From: an uncultured Bacteroidota bacterium
GTDB taxonomy: Bacteria; Bacteroidota; Bacteroidia; Flavobacteriales; Flavobacteriaceae
Direction: 5' to 3'
DNA length: 64,000 bases
NCBI GenBank assembly: GCA_902546725.1
Contig: CACCLB010000003.1
Span: 104,576-168,575, forward strand
Shown: positions 9,569-18,709 of the stretch, one piece after another
Layout of the letters: every line of letters begins with the position of its first letter
Position numbering within the stretch: position 1 is the stretch's first letter
Translations under genes and position numbers: made by a program
The notes under the pieces: model-generated
What the model was told of the DNA's origin: nothing
Databases searched by the model: none
Seen by the model: only the letters and a program-made list of their open reading frames with translations

Positions 9569-10465
9569 ATGGTCTCCTTTCGCACTAATGGAAAACTTCT
9601 AATCACAGGCGAATACGCAGTTCTCAAAAATGCAAAAGCATTAGCAGTTCCCTGTAAAATGGGACAAAGTTTGACTTACTTGCCAAGTGAAAGAGCTGTA
9701 CTAAACTGGGAGAGTTTTGATTCAAAAAAGAATGCTTGGTTTGAAGCAGAATTCAATGTCAATACTCTAAAACTCGTTTCATCCTCAGATGTTGAGATTG
9801 GTATAAGGCTTCAAAAACTTCTTGCTACAACTAAAAAAATGAACCCAAGCTTTTTAAGCAAGGGAGGCGAGGTAAAATGTCATTTAGAGTTTGATCGCAG
9901 TTGGGGTCTGGGCAGCTCCTCCACCTTAGTGGCAAATATCGCCCTATGGGCAAATTGCAATCCCTATCAGTTGTTAGAGAACAGCTTTGGAGGAAGCGGT
10001 TATGATATCGGCTGTGCTCAAGCTGAAGGTCCGATCACCTTCATTAGAAATCAATACAATCCAATAATTCAAACTGCTGAATTGTCTTATCCTTTTGAAG
10101 CTAATCTATTTTTTGTCCATCTCAACAAAAAAAGAAACAGTCAAGACGCTGTAGCAGCCTTTGACCTCAATAAGGTCAATCAATCAAGTATAGATGCCAT
10201 AAGTAAACTAACGGATCGCATCATCGCCTGCACAGACCAGAACAGTTTTGACTCCTGCTTAAAAGAGCATGAAGCTTTAATTGGAAGCCTGTTAAATCAA
10301 CTGAATGTACAAGACACTTATTTCTCAGATTTTAAGGGTATTGTAAAAAGCTTAGGCGCATGGGGTGGAGACTTTGTCTTAGTCTCTGGTGACCGACATA
10401 GCCCAAATTATTTTAGGGCAAAAGGTTATGAAACAATAATTCCCTTTAGGGAAATGATCTTGTAA
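9569..10465 (+). CDS. GYDIA-type GHMP kinase (putative mevalonate-pathway kinase)
   Basis: GHMP kinases transfer phosphate from ATP to small alcohols such as mevalonate, homoserine or galactose. This 298-residue protein has the N-terminal KLLITGEYAVL block, the glycine-rich ATP loop WGLGSSST (GLGSSS at 113-118) and the GSGYDIG stretch at 143-148 that marks the Bacteroidota GYDIA subfamily. Here the last residue is Gly instead of Ala. The C-terminal AWGGDFVL block corresponds to GHMP motif 3. The start codon directly follows the stop of the HMG-CoA reductase gene, so the two are co-translated. Mevalonate kinase is the best guess; the substrate has not been shown from sequence. Confidence 0.85.
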   Translation: MVSFRTNGKLLITGEYAVLKNAKALAVPCKMGQSLTYLPSERAVLNWESFDSKKNAWFEAEFNVNTLKLVSSSDVEIGIRLQKLLATTKKMNPSFLSKGGEVKCHLEFDRSWGLGSSSTLVANIALWANCNPYQLLENSFGGSGYDIGCAQAEGPITFIRNQYNPIIQTAELSYPFEANLFFVHLNKKRNSQDAVAAFDLNKVNQSSIDAISKLTDRIIACTDQNSFDSCLKEHEALIGSLLNQLNVQDTYFSDFKGIVKSLGAWGGDFVLVSGDRHSPNYFRAKGYETIIPFREMIL

Positions 10466-10472
10466 TGAATCT

Positions 10473-10787
10473 TTAAGATGAACGTAAAAAATTCATTGTC
10501 TGACCGTCAATTACTGCTGCTATTTTACTTTTAGAATATACAGCTACAAATAAATCATCTTCTTTATGAAACTTTAAGAGATTTTTTTCCTTTTCAAAAG
10601 AAGCAGAAAAAACATTGACTTCATCCTCTTGGTCAATATATTTTACCCAACCCTCTACAGTGTTTTTTGTGGTAAATCGAAGTTTGTAAAAAGAGGCCGA
10701 AACATCTCCCGTAGCTTCACAGATCCATTCAGAATTTGTCAATTCTTTATTGGACTTTGATTTTGAACTACTTTGGAAAAATCTCAT
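10473..10787 (-). CDS. conserved-looking small protein, unknown function
   Basis: This is a 104-residue, soluble, charged protein with no signal peptide or membrane segment. I do not recognise the family. The N-terminus is rich in Ser and Lys (residues 5-18), followed by a region that reads like beta strands (TGDVSASFYKLRF, VEGWVKYIDQ). It stands alone: its 3' end faces the GHMP kinase with 7 bases between the stops, and the PpiD-like gene downstream of its upstream region is separated by a terminator. The codon use looks like that of its neighbours, which supports a real gene. Confidence 0.6.
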   Translation of the reverse strand: MRFFQSSSKSKSNKELTNSEWICEATGDVSASFYKLRFTTKNTVEGWVKYIDQEDEVNVFSASFEKEKNLLKFHKEDDLFVAVYSKSKIAAVIDGQTMNFLRSS

Positions 10788-10833
10788 TTTTAGCTTTTTT
10801 CCTTAAAATTTAAACAAAATTCGTGCCAAAACA

Positions 10834-10861
10834 AAAAACCCCTTGAAAATCAAGAGGTTTT
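10834..10861 (-). terminator. Rho-independent terminator after the PpiD-like gene
   Basis: An inverted repeat AACCCCTTG / CAAGAGGTT with a five-base AT loop is flanked by A and T runs. On the minus strand the hairpin is followed by six T, 22 bases after the stop of the foldase gene. The symmetric A/T tracts mean it could also act in the other direction. Confidence 0.75.
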
Positions 10862-10883
10862 AGGGTAAATTTATTGAAAGTGT

Positions 10884-13001
10884 TTAATAATACAAAGATC
10901 TATTGTCATCTATATCTGCATAAGATTCCAAGGCAAGAAAAACATTTTCGGGTAACGTAAAGCTAGCATCTCGTAAATATTCCTTACTGTATTGTTGATA
11001 GTCATCTAGTGTTTCTTCTGTATTTTTTTTCAAAAGCTTAACCTTGTAGAGGCCGAGTTCACCTTGAATCAACTCTGAAACTGCTCCCTCTTCCATAGCA
11101 AATGCTGCTCCTACTACGTAAGGCTCATTTCCCGCACCTACTAAGGTTGGATTCTTTTGGTTGATCGCAGAGGCCGTCTCTAAAGTAAGATCTTCATTTT
11201 CTGCTAGTGTTTCCAAGCTATCAATATCCTGGAATTGTTTTTTAATTAAGGCCGCCTTTTTATCTTGGATGATTTTTCTTCTTACTTGAAAACCAACTTC
11301 ATCTACAGTTGCCAAACCTTTTTGATTGACCGCAGTAAGTTGAACCACGGCATATCCGCCCCCAGCTGTCAATGAAAATCTTTTGATATCACCCACCTTG
11401 GTGTCGTCATCAAAAGCCCAACGTACGATTTGACGTTGATTAAATAAGCCTGGCATATTTTCTTCGAGTTCAGTCACTTGCTTGACAGGTCGAACTTCAT
11501 AATTGTTTTTTTCTGCTACAGCGATAAAATCGTTCAAATCGTTGCTTTCCATTTCAAATTTAGTAGCGCTTCTAAAAACTTCATTTGCAGTTTGGTCAGA
11601 GGCTATGGCTTCATTTGCAACATCTGCGATCAGAGCTAAATCATCTTTATCAGTGACCTTAATGATATGGAATCCAAATTCAGTTTCAACTAATCCTATT
11701 CTTCCTACTCTATTTTTATCTACGAAATTAAATAACTCGGTTGCCATCTGTCCTTCTTGGAAAAAGCCTAAATCACCCCCTCTATTTTTGGTTGGTCCAT
11801 CTGAATACTCTCTGGCAAGCTCCTCAAAATTATCATTTCCTCTCCTCGCTAAACGCAATACGCGATTGGCCTCTCTTCGGGCTTCTTCTTTAGCTCTGGT
11901 TACCGTTGCCGGTGCCCTTGTTGCACCTTCAAAAGCAATTAAGATATGACTTGCTCTAAGTGATGCGTTCTCTTTACGATCAAGTAATCTTGAAATTTTA
12001 AAAAATCTTCCGTCTCTGTAGGGACCAAAAACTTCTCCTACATCCAATCCAAAAAGAATGTCTGCATATTCGTTGTTGTATTCTCCTCTAGGTCGGTAAA
12101 CAGAATCAAAAGGGATCTCAGAGTAACGGTCCACAAAATCAATGATGTTTTTAGTCATTCTAAACCCTTCAATAGTATCCGTAAGTTTAGACACATCATT
12201 GTAAGCAATACGCTCATCTTTTAGACCCTCTAGTCGGAGTCTGATGGCAGCTAAGTCATCTTCAGTTGGAGCTTCATTAAATGAAACATATTGCAAATTG
12301 CGACTGGCAGCTCTTTCGTATTCTTGCTCGTGATTTTTGATGTACTGCTTGACCTCAGCATCAGTCACAGTAACAAGGCTGTCAGGGATGATATCAAAAG
12401 GAACTTGAACGTATTCAATATTGATATTGTCATATTCAAAATGGTATAAAGCCTTGGCTTCTGCCTCTGTCATTCCTCCACTTGCCTTGATAAGGTCTAA
12501 ATAAATTCGCTGTTTTGCTACCCCAATAATACTTTGCTCCTGAGCTTTCCAGTTTTCATATGCTGCAGGTTCTTGAACGCGCATTTGTGCTATATAATCT
12601 GTAAATATTCCAAAATCAAAAAATCCGGCTTCGTTTTGAAAATTTGGATTATTGATGACAGCTTCATCGGAGGAAATGATTTGTTCCAACTGATCTTTAC
12701 CAGCATCAATTCCCAGTTTTTTAAACTCTTGATCAAATATTGTATTCCGAAGTGCCTGATTCCACACAAGATTTACCGATTGTAAAGTAGAATATTTATA
12801 GGCTCTTTCGGTTTGCTCGACCATTTGGCGAAAGAACGTAACGTCAATTTCTTCATCATTCACAACAGCGATTGGATCTGTAGGTCCAGCATTGGATGAA
12901 CTTCCATCGAATACTCCAGAAATTACAAATGCAAAAAGCGCCATCCCGATTACTAAAATCAAGAAGATGGAACGCTGTCTAATTTTTCCTAAAACGGCCA
13001 T
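10884..13001 (-). CDS. membrane-anchored periplasmic peptidylprolyl isomerase/foldase (PpiD/SurA-like)
   Basis: This 705-residue protein has one N-terminal membrane anchor (about residues 11-30, IFLILVIGMALFAFVISG). A SurA-N-like chaperone region follows (about 35-200), then one parvulin domain around residues 345-450 that begins RASHILI and includes GGDLGFF and GFHIIKV. The C-terminal region is substrate-binding in type. It probably folds outer membrane proteins as they cross the periplasm. It is the last gene of the minus-strand envelope cluster, 101 bases downstream of the CorC-like gene and with its own terminator. The architecture is that of PpiD in the Bacteroidota form. Confidence 0.9.
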   Translation of the reverse strand: MAVLGKIRQRSIFLILVIGMALFAFVISGVFDGSSSNAGPTDPIAVVNDEEIDVTFFRQMVEQTERAYKYSTLQSVNLVWNQALRNTIFDQEFKKLGIDAGKDQLEQIISSDEAVINNPNFQNEAGFFDFGIFTDYIAQMRVQEPAAYENWKAQEQSIIGVAKQRIYLDLIKASGGMTEAEAKALYHFEYDNINIEYVQVPFDIIPDSLVTVTDAEVKQYIKNHEQEYERAASRNLQYVSFNEAPTEDDLAAIRLRLEGLKDERIAYNDVSKLTDTIEGFRMTKNIIDFVDRYSEIPFDSVYRPRGEYNNEYADILFGLDVGEVFGPYRDGRFFKISRLLDRKENASLRASHILIAFEGATRAPATVTRAKEEARREANRVLRLARRGNDNFEELAREYSDGPTKNRGGDLGFFQEGQMATELFNFVDKNRVGRIGLVETEFGFHIIKVTDKDDLALIADVANEAIASDQTANEVFRSATKFEMESNDLNDFIAVAEKNNYEVRPVKQVTELEENMPGLFNQRQIVRWAFDDDTKVGDIKRFSLTAGGGYAVVQLTAVNQKGLATVDEVGFQVRRKIIQDKKAALIKKQFQDIDSLETLAENEDLTLETASAINQKNPTLVGAGNEPYVVGAAFAMEEGAVSELIQGELGLYKVKLLKKNTEETLDDYQQYSKEYLRDASFTLPENVFLALESYADIDDNRSLYY

Positions 13002-13102
13002 AATTGCTATTTTTTGATAGTCTGCGAAAATAAGCTATTCCTGCGAATTAAGAAAGTCTCTTACCCTTAAATGTACACAGATCAATAGCTAGAACTTCCT
13101 TG

Positions 13103-14377
13103 TCAGTTATTTTCTGATTTTGAAAGTATGATTTGTTCAATTTTTGTTGCCGATACTTTTTTGATTTTTAAAATATAAGGGCTCAGTTCAATTTCCTCTC
13201 CTTGCTCGGGTATTTCCCCAATAGTATAGGCAATCATCCCTCCAAGGGTTTCATAGTATTCACTTTCAGGCAAACTCAAGTTGTATTTTTGGTTGAGATA
13301 ATCTACTTCTAAACGAGCCGAAAACTCATAAACCTCTTCTTTCAACTGCCGCTCCACGTGTTCCAGAGTATCGTATTCATCCTCTATCTCGCCAAAGAGT
13401 TCTTCTACTATGTCTTCTACTGTAACTATTCCTGAGGTTCCTCCGTACTCGTCAATTACAACGGCAATACTTTTGTGTTGTCGGGTTAAAAGTTTGAGTA
13501 CGTCATTGACCAGCATGGTCTCAGGTACATAGGCAACAGGCATTAAAATAGTGTTTATCCCTTCAGGCTTTTTCATCATTTCAAAGGCGTGCACATATCC
13601 CAATATCTGATCAATATTTTTCCTGTAAACGGGTATTTTAGAAAGTCCTGTAGATATAAATAAAGAGGTGATTTCTTCTAAAGATGTAGATTCTTCCACA
13701 GCGATTACCTCAGCTCGGGGAACCATAGCTTCCCTTGTTTTTACTTCAGAAAATTCCAAAGCATTTTGAAAAATCTGAATCTCAGAATCTAACTCTTCTT
13801 TGTCTTTAGCTGATTCAAGCTGTTCTTCTATATAATTCCCCAACTCAATTTTAGAAAATGAAAGTTGAACCTGATCCGTTTCAGTATTGAGAAATCTTTT
13901 GAGAATTAAATCCGTCAATTCAATAATTAAAAAGGTAATAGGGTAGAAAACATAATAAAATAAAGCGACTGGTACTGCAAAGATTTTGATGAATGTATTG
14001 GCGTAAAGTTGAAAAAAAACTTTTGGCAAAAATTCTGCAGTAAGAAGTATGATAGCTGTTGATATCAGAGTTTGATAAAAAACTATGGTCAAGCTAGGCT
14101 CACCCGAAAGAAGTGTGTTAGGATAAAATACTTCGAGTATTCTATCTCCCATAAATATACCGTAAACTACTAAGGCAATATTATTTCCTAGGAGCATGGT
14201 CGCAATAAATCGTGAGGGATTTTGAGTAATGTTTTTTAGAACAGTTGATGTTAAACCTTGCTGGAGTTTTTCTATTTCAAGGTAAATTCGGTTGGATGAT
14301 ACAAAAGCAATCTCCATACCCGAAAAAAAGGCGGACAAGAGCAGACAAATAAGGATAACCAGGTCGGTTGGGTTCAT
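13103..14377 (-). CDS. CNNM/CorC-family transporter-like protein (DUF21, CBS pair, CorC_HlyC)
   Basis: The 424 residues form three parts. These are an N-terminal DUF21 membrane domain (about 1-180, with SAFFSGMEIAFVSSNR), a CBS domain pair (about 205-335, with MVPRAEVIAV and VVIDEYGGTSGIVTVEDIVEELFGEI) and a C-terminal CorC_HlyC domain (about 345-424). Proteins of this family are linked to magnesium or other cation export and are often annotated as hemolysins. It is a paralogue of GldE at 45564-46877. The start overlaps the small membrane protein gene by 4 bases, so it is translationally coupled within the coaX-lptC cluster. Confidence 0.9.
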   Translation of the reverse strand: MNPTDLVILICLLLSAFFSGMEIAFVSSNRIYLEIEKLQQGLTSTVLKNITQNPSRFIATMLLGNNIALVVYGIFMGDRILEVFYPNTLLSGEPSLTIVFYQTLISTAIILLTAEFLPKVFFQLYANTFIKIFAVPVALFYYVFYPITFLIIELTDLILKRFLNTETDQVQLSFSKIELGNYIEEQLESAKDKEELDSEIQIFQNALEFSEVKTREAMVPRAEVIAVEESTSLEEITSLFISTGLSKIPVYRKNIDQILGYVHAFEMMKKPEGINTILMPVAYVPETMLVNDVLKLLTRQHKSIAVVIDEYGGTSGIVTVEDIVEELFGEIEDEYDTLEHVERQLKEEVYEFSARLEVDYLNQKYNLSLPESEYYETLGGMIAYTIGEIPEQGEEIELSPYILKIKKVSATKIEQIILSKSENN

Positions 14378-14571
14378 TCTGAAGAATTTGAGCGTTTATC
14401 GAATTTTTTTCGATAATGCCTTCTAAAAAGAGCCATAAAAATTGACAACGCACAAAATCCAGCAAATAATAGCGCGCGATCACGATTAATTTCCCAGCGT
14501 GCAAACGCCTCGTAAGCTGAAATCACAGCAATTACCCAATATAAAATTTCTGAAATTCTAAGGTTTTTCAT
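14374..14571 (-). CDS. small membrane protein in the lptC cluster
   Basis: This 65-residue protein has two hydrophobic segments (about 7-23 and 34-48) joined by a charged turn EINRDR, and a basic C-terminal tail RRHYRKKFDKR. It overlaps lptC upstream and the CorC-like gene downstream by 4 bases each, a strong sign of coupled translation and that it is real. I do not know the function. Its place right after lptC suggests a link to envelope or LPS transport, but this is inference. Confidence 0.75.
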   Translation of the reverse strand: MKNLRISEILYWVIAVISAYEAFARWEINRDRALLFAGFCALSIFMALFRRHYRKKFDKRSNSSE

Positions 14572-15143
14572 TCTTGGTTAAGGGAATCTTTTTCTTCCGA
14601 AACTGTTACTGTTCCTATCAGACTTCCTGTTTGAAATTTAGTAAATTCCTTGTTGGTATCCAATCTTAAGGCATCAAAATTATAGTCGTTGTCTTCAAAC
14701 TTAAAAGGCTGTTCGGTAAAAAGCCACTCGGATTCTGCATCCCAAAAAAGTTGGCTTGTTGTAAGAACGGAACCATCGTGTGATTGCAATCGCACATTCC
14801 CCTTCAGGTCTATTAATTTGGTGTCATTGTATAAAATACCGTAATCAGCTACGACTTCATTCTCTCGTTCTAAATCATCGAAGAAAATCACTTTTAAGCC
14901 CTCTGGAAATTCCGCATAGCGAAAGCTGAGATTGGTATAATCTACGTGTTTAGGGGCAGTTAAAATGGCTTGAATTTTTATGGAATCGGTATATACCATT
15001 CTGATATTAGAAGCCGTTCCTAAGGGCTCCTGTAAATCTGCGTTGATTTCCATTAAAGCCTGAGAGCTGTCGCCACAAGAAATAAAAAGGGCCATGGTTA
15101 CAACCAAAAGCCCTTTTATCTTTTTTGTGAAATCTATTTCCAT
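14568..15143 (-). CDS. lptC: LPS export periplasmic protein LptC
   Basis: LptC is the bitopic periplasmic part of the LptBFGC transporter that lifts lipopolysaccharide from the inner membrane to the LptA bridge. This 191-residue protein has an N-terminal hydrophobic segment ending in ALFISCGD, which could be a lipoprotein signal. Beta-jellyroll sequence follows, with YGILYNDTKLIDLKGNV, the pattern seen in LptC/OstA-like domains. It starts directly after the TPR protein stop and overlaps the small membrane gene by 4 bases. A Cys after the signal would make it a lipoprotein rather than a classic single-helix LptC; this occurs in Bacteroidota. Confidence 0.85.
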   Translation of the reverse strand: MEIDFTKKIKGLLVVTMALFISCGDSSQALMEINADLQEPLGTASNIRMVYTDSIKIQAILTAPKHVDYTNLSFRYAEFPEGLKVIFFDDLERENEVVADYGILYNDTKLIDLKGNVRLQSHDGSVLTTSQLFWDAESEWLFTEQPFKFEDNDYNFDALRLDTNKEFTKFQTGSLIGTVTVSEEKDSLNQE

Positions 15144-16535
15144 TTACAAACTAGGAACAGTCACGCTTCTATTGATCCAACAATCAAATTTGATCACTGT
15201 CCCAGCGTTTCCTTCAGTAAAAATATCTGTTTTACTCGGTGCTCTTCCAGTATAACTCTCTACTGTTCTGCTTGCTACTCTTTTTAATGAAGCATCGACC
15301 TGACCAGCCTTTTTGGCCATATCTGCCGCTAGCCAGTAAACTGCACGTTTGTTGAATTGAGAATCTCCGCACTGGTTTGCACTATCAGCATACATGTTTG
15401 CAATTAGCAAATAAGCACGCCCCAAAGAAGGTTGAAAACCTAGTGCTTTGTTAGCATAACTTCTTGCTGAAGATTTTCTTCCAGCAGCCTTAAATTTATT
15501 GGCAATTTTTAAAAGTATTTTAGCCTTCTTGTAGTTGTCCGTCTCTAAAGCTATGGATTCTTCGTAGTATTTTAAAGCCTCTTCAGTATTACCACTCTTA
15601 TCATTTAACAGTCCCAAGTAATAGGCTGAATCCGCTGAAGGTTCTAGAGCGTGAAGCGCCTCCACTAGCGTAACAAAAAGCGGATCATCTGAACATTCTT
15701 TACTGTCCATCCTACTCGCTGCCCGCTTGATCCATAAAGCGTCTGTTTTGTTTGCTTCAAAGTTTCTTTGATAAAGTGGAATCAAGTTCTCACAAGTAGC
15801 TTCTTTGGCAATAATCGCATCTAAATTGGATAAAAATGTTCCAATTGCATTTGAATTTACATTATATATACGCTTGCTACGAGACTCTCTGCTTGTCAGT
15901 GCTGTTCCAGACTCCTCTTTTTTAAGGATAGCATCTAGTTTTTTAGCGAGTTCTGTACTTTCAAACTCAAATTTTTCAGAAACTTCTTCGTATTTGTTGA
16001 ACAACAATTCCATAGTAATCTCATTATCGCCCGCTTTGTAACGATCGTATAGTGTTTTGAAGTAATTGTATAAAAGCTTTGGATTGGTAAAGCTGGCGGC
16101 ATCTTGTTTATAAGCTTGATCAAAGGTGTTGTAAATAACTTTTAAGTCAGCAAGTTTATAATCCAATAAAGCCTGGGCTTTCTTACTGATAATATCCCCT
16201 ATAACTGATTTATTCCGTTTTTTAGGAAAATTTTCAACCCACTCATCATAGAGTTTAATTAAGTCCTCTTTGGATGCTTCCTGCTCTTCAGGAGTTCCGT
16301 TTTTAATGTAATCCTTTAAGATTCGTTCCCCATAAGAATAGATTGCAACATTTATTGATGGGCAATCTTTTCTCACGCGCATCCAAGGCTCAAAAGCGGC
16401 TTTGTAGTTTTTTACTTTTGCAGACTCTGCAAATATTGATAGGTCTTGCATACAGACGTTAATGTCTTGAGCAAGAACAGGAGCTTGGTAAAAGCCCATA
16501 AGAACTAGGGCTAGAATACAAAGTTTTCTCATCAT
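15144..16535 (-). CDS. periplasmic TPR-repeat protein
   Basis: The 463-residue protein has a signal peptide (residues 1-22, ending VLAQ) and helical repeats. The clearest TPR units are around residues 295-390 (YYLGLLNDKSGNTEEALKYY, AGRKSSARSYANKALG, GRAYLLIANMYA). TPR proteins serve as scaffolds for protein contacts. The gene lies between an outer membrane protein gene (8 bases upstream) and lptC (adjacent), so it may help outer membrane assembly or secretion. No enzyme motif is visible and the exact function is unknown. Confidence 0.8.
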   Translation of the reverse strand: MMRKLCILALVLMGFYQAPVLAQDINVCMQDLSIFAESAKVKNYKAAFEPWMRVRKDCPSINVAIYSYGERILKDYIKNGTPEEQEASKEDLIKLYDEWVENFPKKRNKSVIGDIISKKAQALLDYKLADLKVIYNTFDQAYKQDAASFTNPKLLYNYFKTLYDRYKAGDNEITMELLFNKYEEVSEKFEFESTELAKKLDAILKKEESGTALTSRESRSKRIYNVNSNAIGTFLSNLDAIIAKEATCENLIPLYQRNFEANKTDALWIKRAASRMDSKECSDDPLFVTLVEALHALEPSADSAYYLGLLNDKSGNTEEALKYYEESIALETDNYKKAKILLKIANKFKAAGRKSSARSYANKALGFQPSLGRAYLLIANMYADSANQCGDSQFNKRAVYWLAADMAKKAGQVDASLKRVASRTVESYTGRAPSKTDIFTEGNAGTVIKFDCWINRSVTVPSL

Positions 16536-16543
16536 TTCAAATT

Positions 16544-17806
16544 TTAATTATACTTTCTCTTTATAAACCAAATATCATTTAAGGACAATCCAATTCGCAT
16601 TGCGACCAATGTTTCTTGGATTAAACCTGATTTTTTCTCACCTCGGCGACTTATTTCAAATCCAACATTTGCGTTGGAAAGGCTTCCTAATGGTAAACCT
16701 ACACCAAAAGATATGCCAGTTTCTGTTAAAGGAACGTTATTTACAATGAGACTCATTTGTTCAGATCGGAATCCGAAGCGGTAAACAACCCTGCTCCAAA
16801 AACTTGTAAACGAGGCGTAGTTGGGGATAAAAAACCCACCAACAGACCATTGTTTGGCGTCTTTGTAGTCAATATTACTACGGCTAAAAAAATCGTTGCT
16901 AAAGTTAGCAGATTTTATGAAATTTCTTTGAATACCTAAAAACCATTTTTTGTTTTCACCGAAACCCATGCCAAATTTCGTGGTTGCAGAGGCTTCAAGT
17001 GCTGTTTCATCAAGCCCTTGTGTAGCCAAATCAATTTCTTGAAAATCCACAATCGTTTCGTTAGAAATAGATTGAGTATAAAAAATTCGATCATTTTGGG
17101 ATTTCAAAGAGGCCTCAGGCTGAAATGAAAACATCCCTTGAAGTAAGTATTTTTTTTGTACTGGAATATTCGCTTGAGCTGAAAACTGATAATTAAATCC
17201 AGAAACACTGGATTGATTGGTTAAAAAAGTACCGTTGTCAATTCCTTCAACAAATTGACCTGTTCTGTAAAATAAATTTCCAAAGTTGTACTGTGCACTT
17301 GCTCCGATAGATAAAAATGAAGTTAAGGGTACGCCCACAGAGAAATATGTTTGGTTGATTCCCCCCTGTCCTTCATAACGATTAAATAAATCTAATCCTC
17401 CTTCTGTATTTGAACTGATTGCTTCAATCTTGTAGCCAACAGAAGAATAGGGTATAATTCCAAAACCAAAACCAAATTTTCCTGCTGGAATACTGACTGC
17501 TAAATAATCTAGTGAGGCATCGTCAGCATCTCGGTTTTCGGAAAGAGAAGCGAGGTTGGTGTTTCTGTAATGGATACCAACTGAATAGGTGGTCACTTTT
17601 AAAAATCCATAACTTGCTGGATTGTTGAGGTTGGCGTGAATGGAATCAGTAAACACATCAAGGCCTCCCATATGCCTGGTGGCTTGAGTTCCATTAAAAT
17701 TTCGTTCGCCTAGACCTGCAGAAGAGTAAGGAGAAGCAGAACCACTTTGCGCAATAGCCTGATGGACGAAGAAAAAGATTAAAAAGCTTGTAATGATTCG
17801 TGTCAT
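16544..17806 (-). CDS. outer membrane beta-barrel protein, unknown function
   Basis: The 420-residue protein begins with a signal peptide (about 1-19, ending AIAQ). It continues with SASPYSSAGLG and LNNPASYGF, sequences typical of Bacteroidota FadL/PorV-like barrels. Alternating hydrophobic strands run to the C-terminus. It probably sits in the outer membrane. It overlaps coaX by 4 bases and precedes the TPR gene by 8 bases. Whether it transports lipids or takes part in type IX secretion cannot be told; no PorV-specific motif was identified. Confidence 0.75.
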   Translation of the reverse strand: MTRIITSFLIFFFVHQAIAQSGSASPYSSAGLGERNFNGTQATRHMGGLDVFTDSIHANLNNPASYGFLKVTTYSVGIHYRNTNLASLSENRDADDASLDYLAVSIPAGKFGFGFGIIPYSSVGYKIEAISSNTEGGLDLFNRYEGQGGINQTYFSVGVPLTSFLSIGASAQYNFGNLFYRTGQFVEGIDNGTFLTNQSSVSGFNYQFSAQANIPVQKKYLLQGMFSFQPEASLKSQNDRIFYTQSISNETIVDFQEIDLATQGLDETALEASATTKFGMGFGENKKWFLGIQRNFIKSANFSNDFFSRSNIDYKDAKQWSVGGFFIPNYASFTSFWSRVVYRFGFRSEQMSLIVNNVPLTETGISFGVGLPLGSLSNANVGFEISRRGEKKSGLIQETLVAMRIGLSLNDIWFIKRKYN

Positions 17807-18534
17807 GAATTTGTATTCAATGCTAAGATGTGGTTCAAACCTTTAGCTAAAAAATTCGAATGGGCAAATATGCCATTTTTAAATGGTTTTGGCAACCTTT
17901 CTGCATCGCCACCTGTTAAAATAACCGTTAAATTTTCAATTTCAGCCTCATACCATTTTATCATTCCTTCAACTTCGTGTACTATACCAAAATAAACTCC
18001 CGTATGCATAGCCTCTTCAGTAGATTTCCCCATGGGAGTCTCCACATCATGAAAATCTAAAGCGGGAAGGGTTCCAGAATATGAATTCATGGCCCTGTAA
18101 CGCAACCCAAATCCAGGACTAATTGATCCTCCGTGATGAACACCATCTGCACTCATCAAATCATAGGTTATACAACTGCCCAAGTCAATTACCAATACAT
18201 TTGTCTTTGGATAGAATAAGCAGCAAGCCGCCAATAAAGCAATACGATCTGATCCAAGTGGAGTGTTGGAATCGTAAAGCGATTTAAAAGGTAATTTCAA
18301 AGCCATGGAGCAATGAAGCGTTTTAATCTTTCCCAAAAAGACTTTTAATTCTGTAGAAAATGATCTATTCACATCAGCGACCATTGCCATTTTTATTTGA
18401 GCATGCCGCTTGAGCATCTCTTTTAGGGAAGATTTCCATTCAGTAATTGGCTCGGCGGCGAAATCAATCTGTTGATCCTCTTCAAATACATAAGATTTGA
18501 TTAGGGTATTACCGATATCAATGACGAGTTGCAT
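17803..18534 (-). CDS. coaX: type III pantothenate kinase
   Basis: CoaX phosphorylates pantothenate in the first step of coenzyme A synthesis and, unlike CoaA, needs a monovalent cation and is not feedback-inhibited by CoA. The 243 residues show the ASKHA-fold motifs: DIGNTLIKS at residues 6-14, PLGSDRIALLAA, DLGSCITYDL and GGSISPGFGLR. It is the first gene of the minus-strand envelope cluster and overlaps the next gene by 4 bases. PanC and PanD, which supply its substrate, are at the other end of the window. Confidence 0.93.
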   Translation of the reverse strand: MQLVIDIGNTLIKSYVFEEDQQIDFAAEPITEWKSSLKEMLKRHAQIKMAMVADVNRSFSTELKVFLGKIKTLHCSMALKLPFKSLYDSNTPLGSDRIALLAACCLFYPKTNVLVIDLGSCITYDLMSADGVHHGGSISPGFGLRYRAMNSYSGTLPALDFHDVETPMGKSTEEAMHTGVYFGIVHEVEGMIKWYEAEIENLTVILTGGDAERLPKPFKNGIFAHSNFLAKGLNHILALNTNS

Positions 18535-18586
18535 CTACATTAATTGTTGAAGGTGTAAAATTACAAAGAAAATAGTTGAATTCTTT

Positions 18587-18616
18587 TTGAAGGGAAGCAA
18601 AAGCCCATTATATTTG
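18587..18616 (+). promoter_or_regulatory. Bacteroidota-type promoter of tRNA-Phe
   Basis: The sequence matches the Bacteroidota sigma-factor consensus: TTG at 18587-18589, a 19-base spacer, then TATATTTG at 18609-18616. The tRNA begins 17 bases after the -7 box. Confidence 0.85.
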
Positions 18617-18633
18617 CACTTGCTTAAAAGCGG

Positions 18634-18706
18634 GGTACCTTAGCTCAGTTGGTAGAGCAAAGGACTGAAAATCCTTGTGTCCCTGGTTCGATTCCTGGAG
18701 GTACCA
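18634..18706 (+). tRNA. tRNA-Phe (anticodon GAA)
   Basis: A 73-nt cloverleaf is present. The acceptor stem GGTACCT pairs with AGGTACC, the D arm is GCTC/GAGC, the anticodon stem AAGGA/TCCTT encloses CTGAAAA with anticodon GAA, and the T loop is TTCGATT. The discriminator base is A and CCA is not encoded. The T stem as drawn has a central U-U mismatch (CCTGG against CCTGG). The last 17 bases recur at 20035-20051. Confidence 0.96.
18690..18706 (+). repeat. direct repeat, copy 1 (tRNA-Phe 3' end; candidate att site)
   Basis: The 17 bases GATTCCTGGAGGTACCA at the 3' end of tRNA-Phe are repeated exactly at 20035-20051. Extending left, a 23-base stretch starting TGG matches except for a TC/CT swap. 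Tyrosine integrases commonly use the 3' end of a tRNA gene as their attachment core, so this is a plausible att site. Confidence 0.75.
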
Positions 18707-18709
18707 CTT

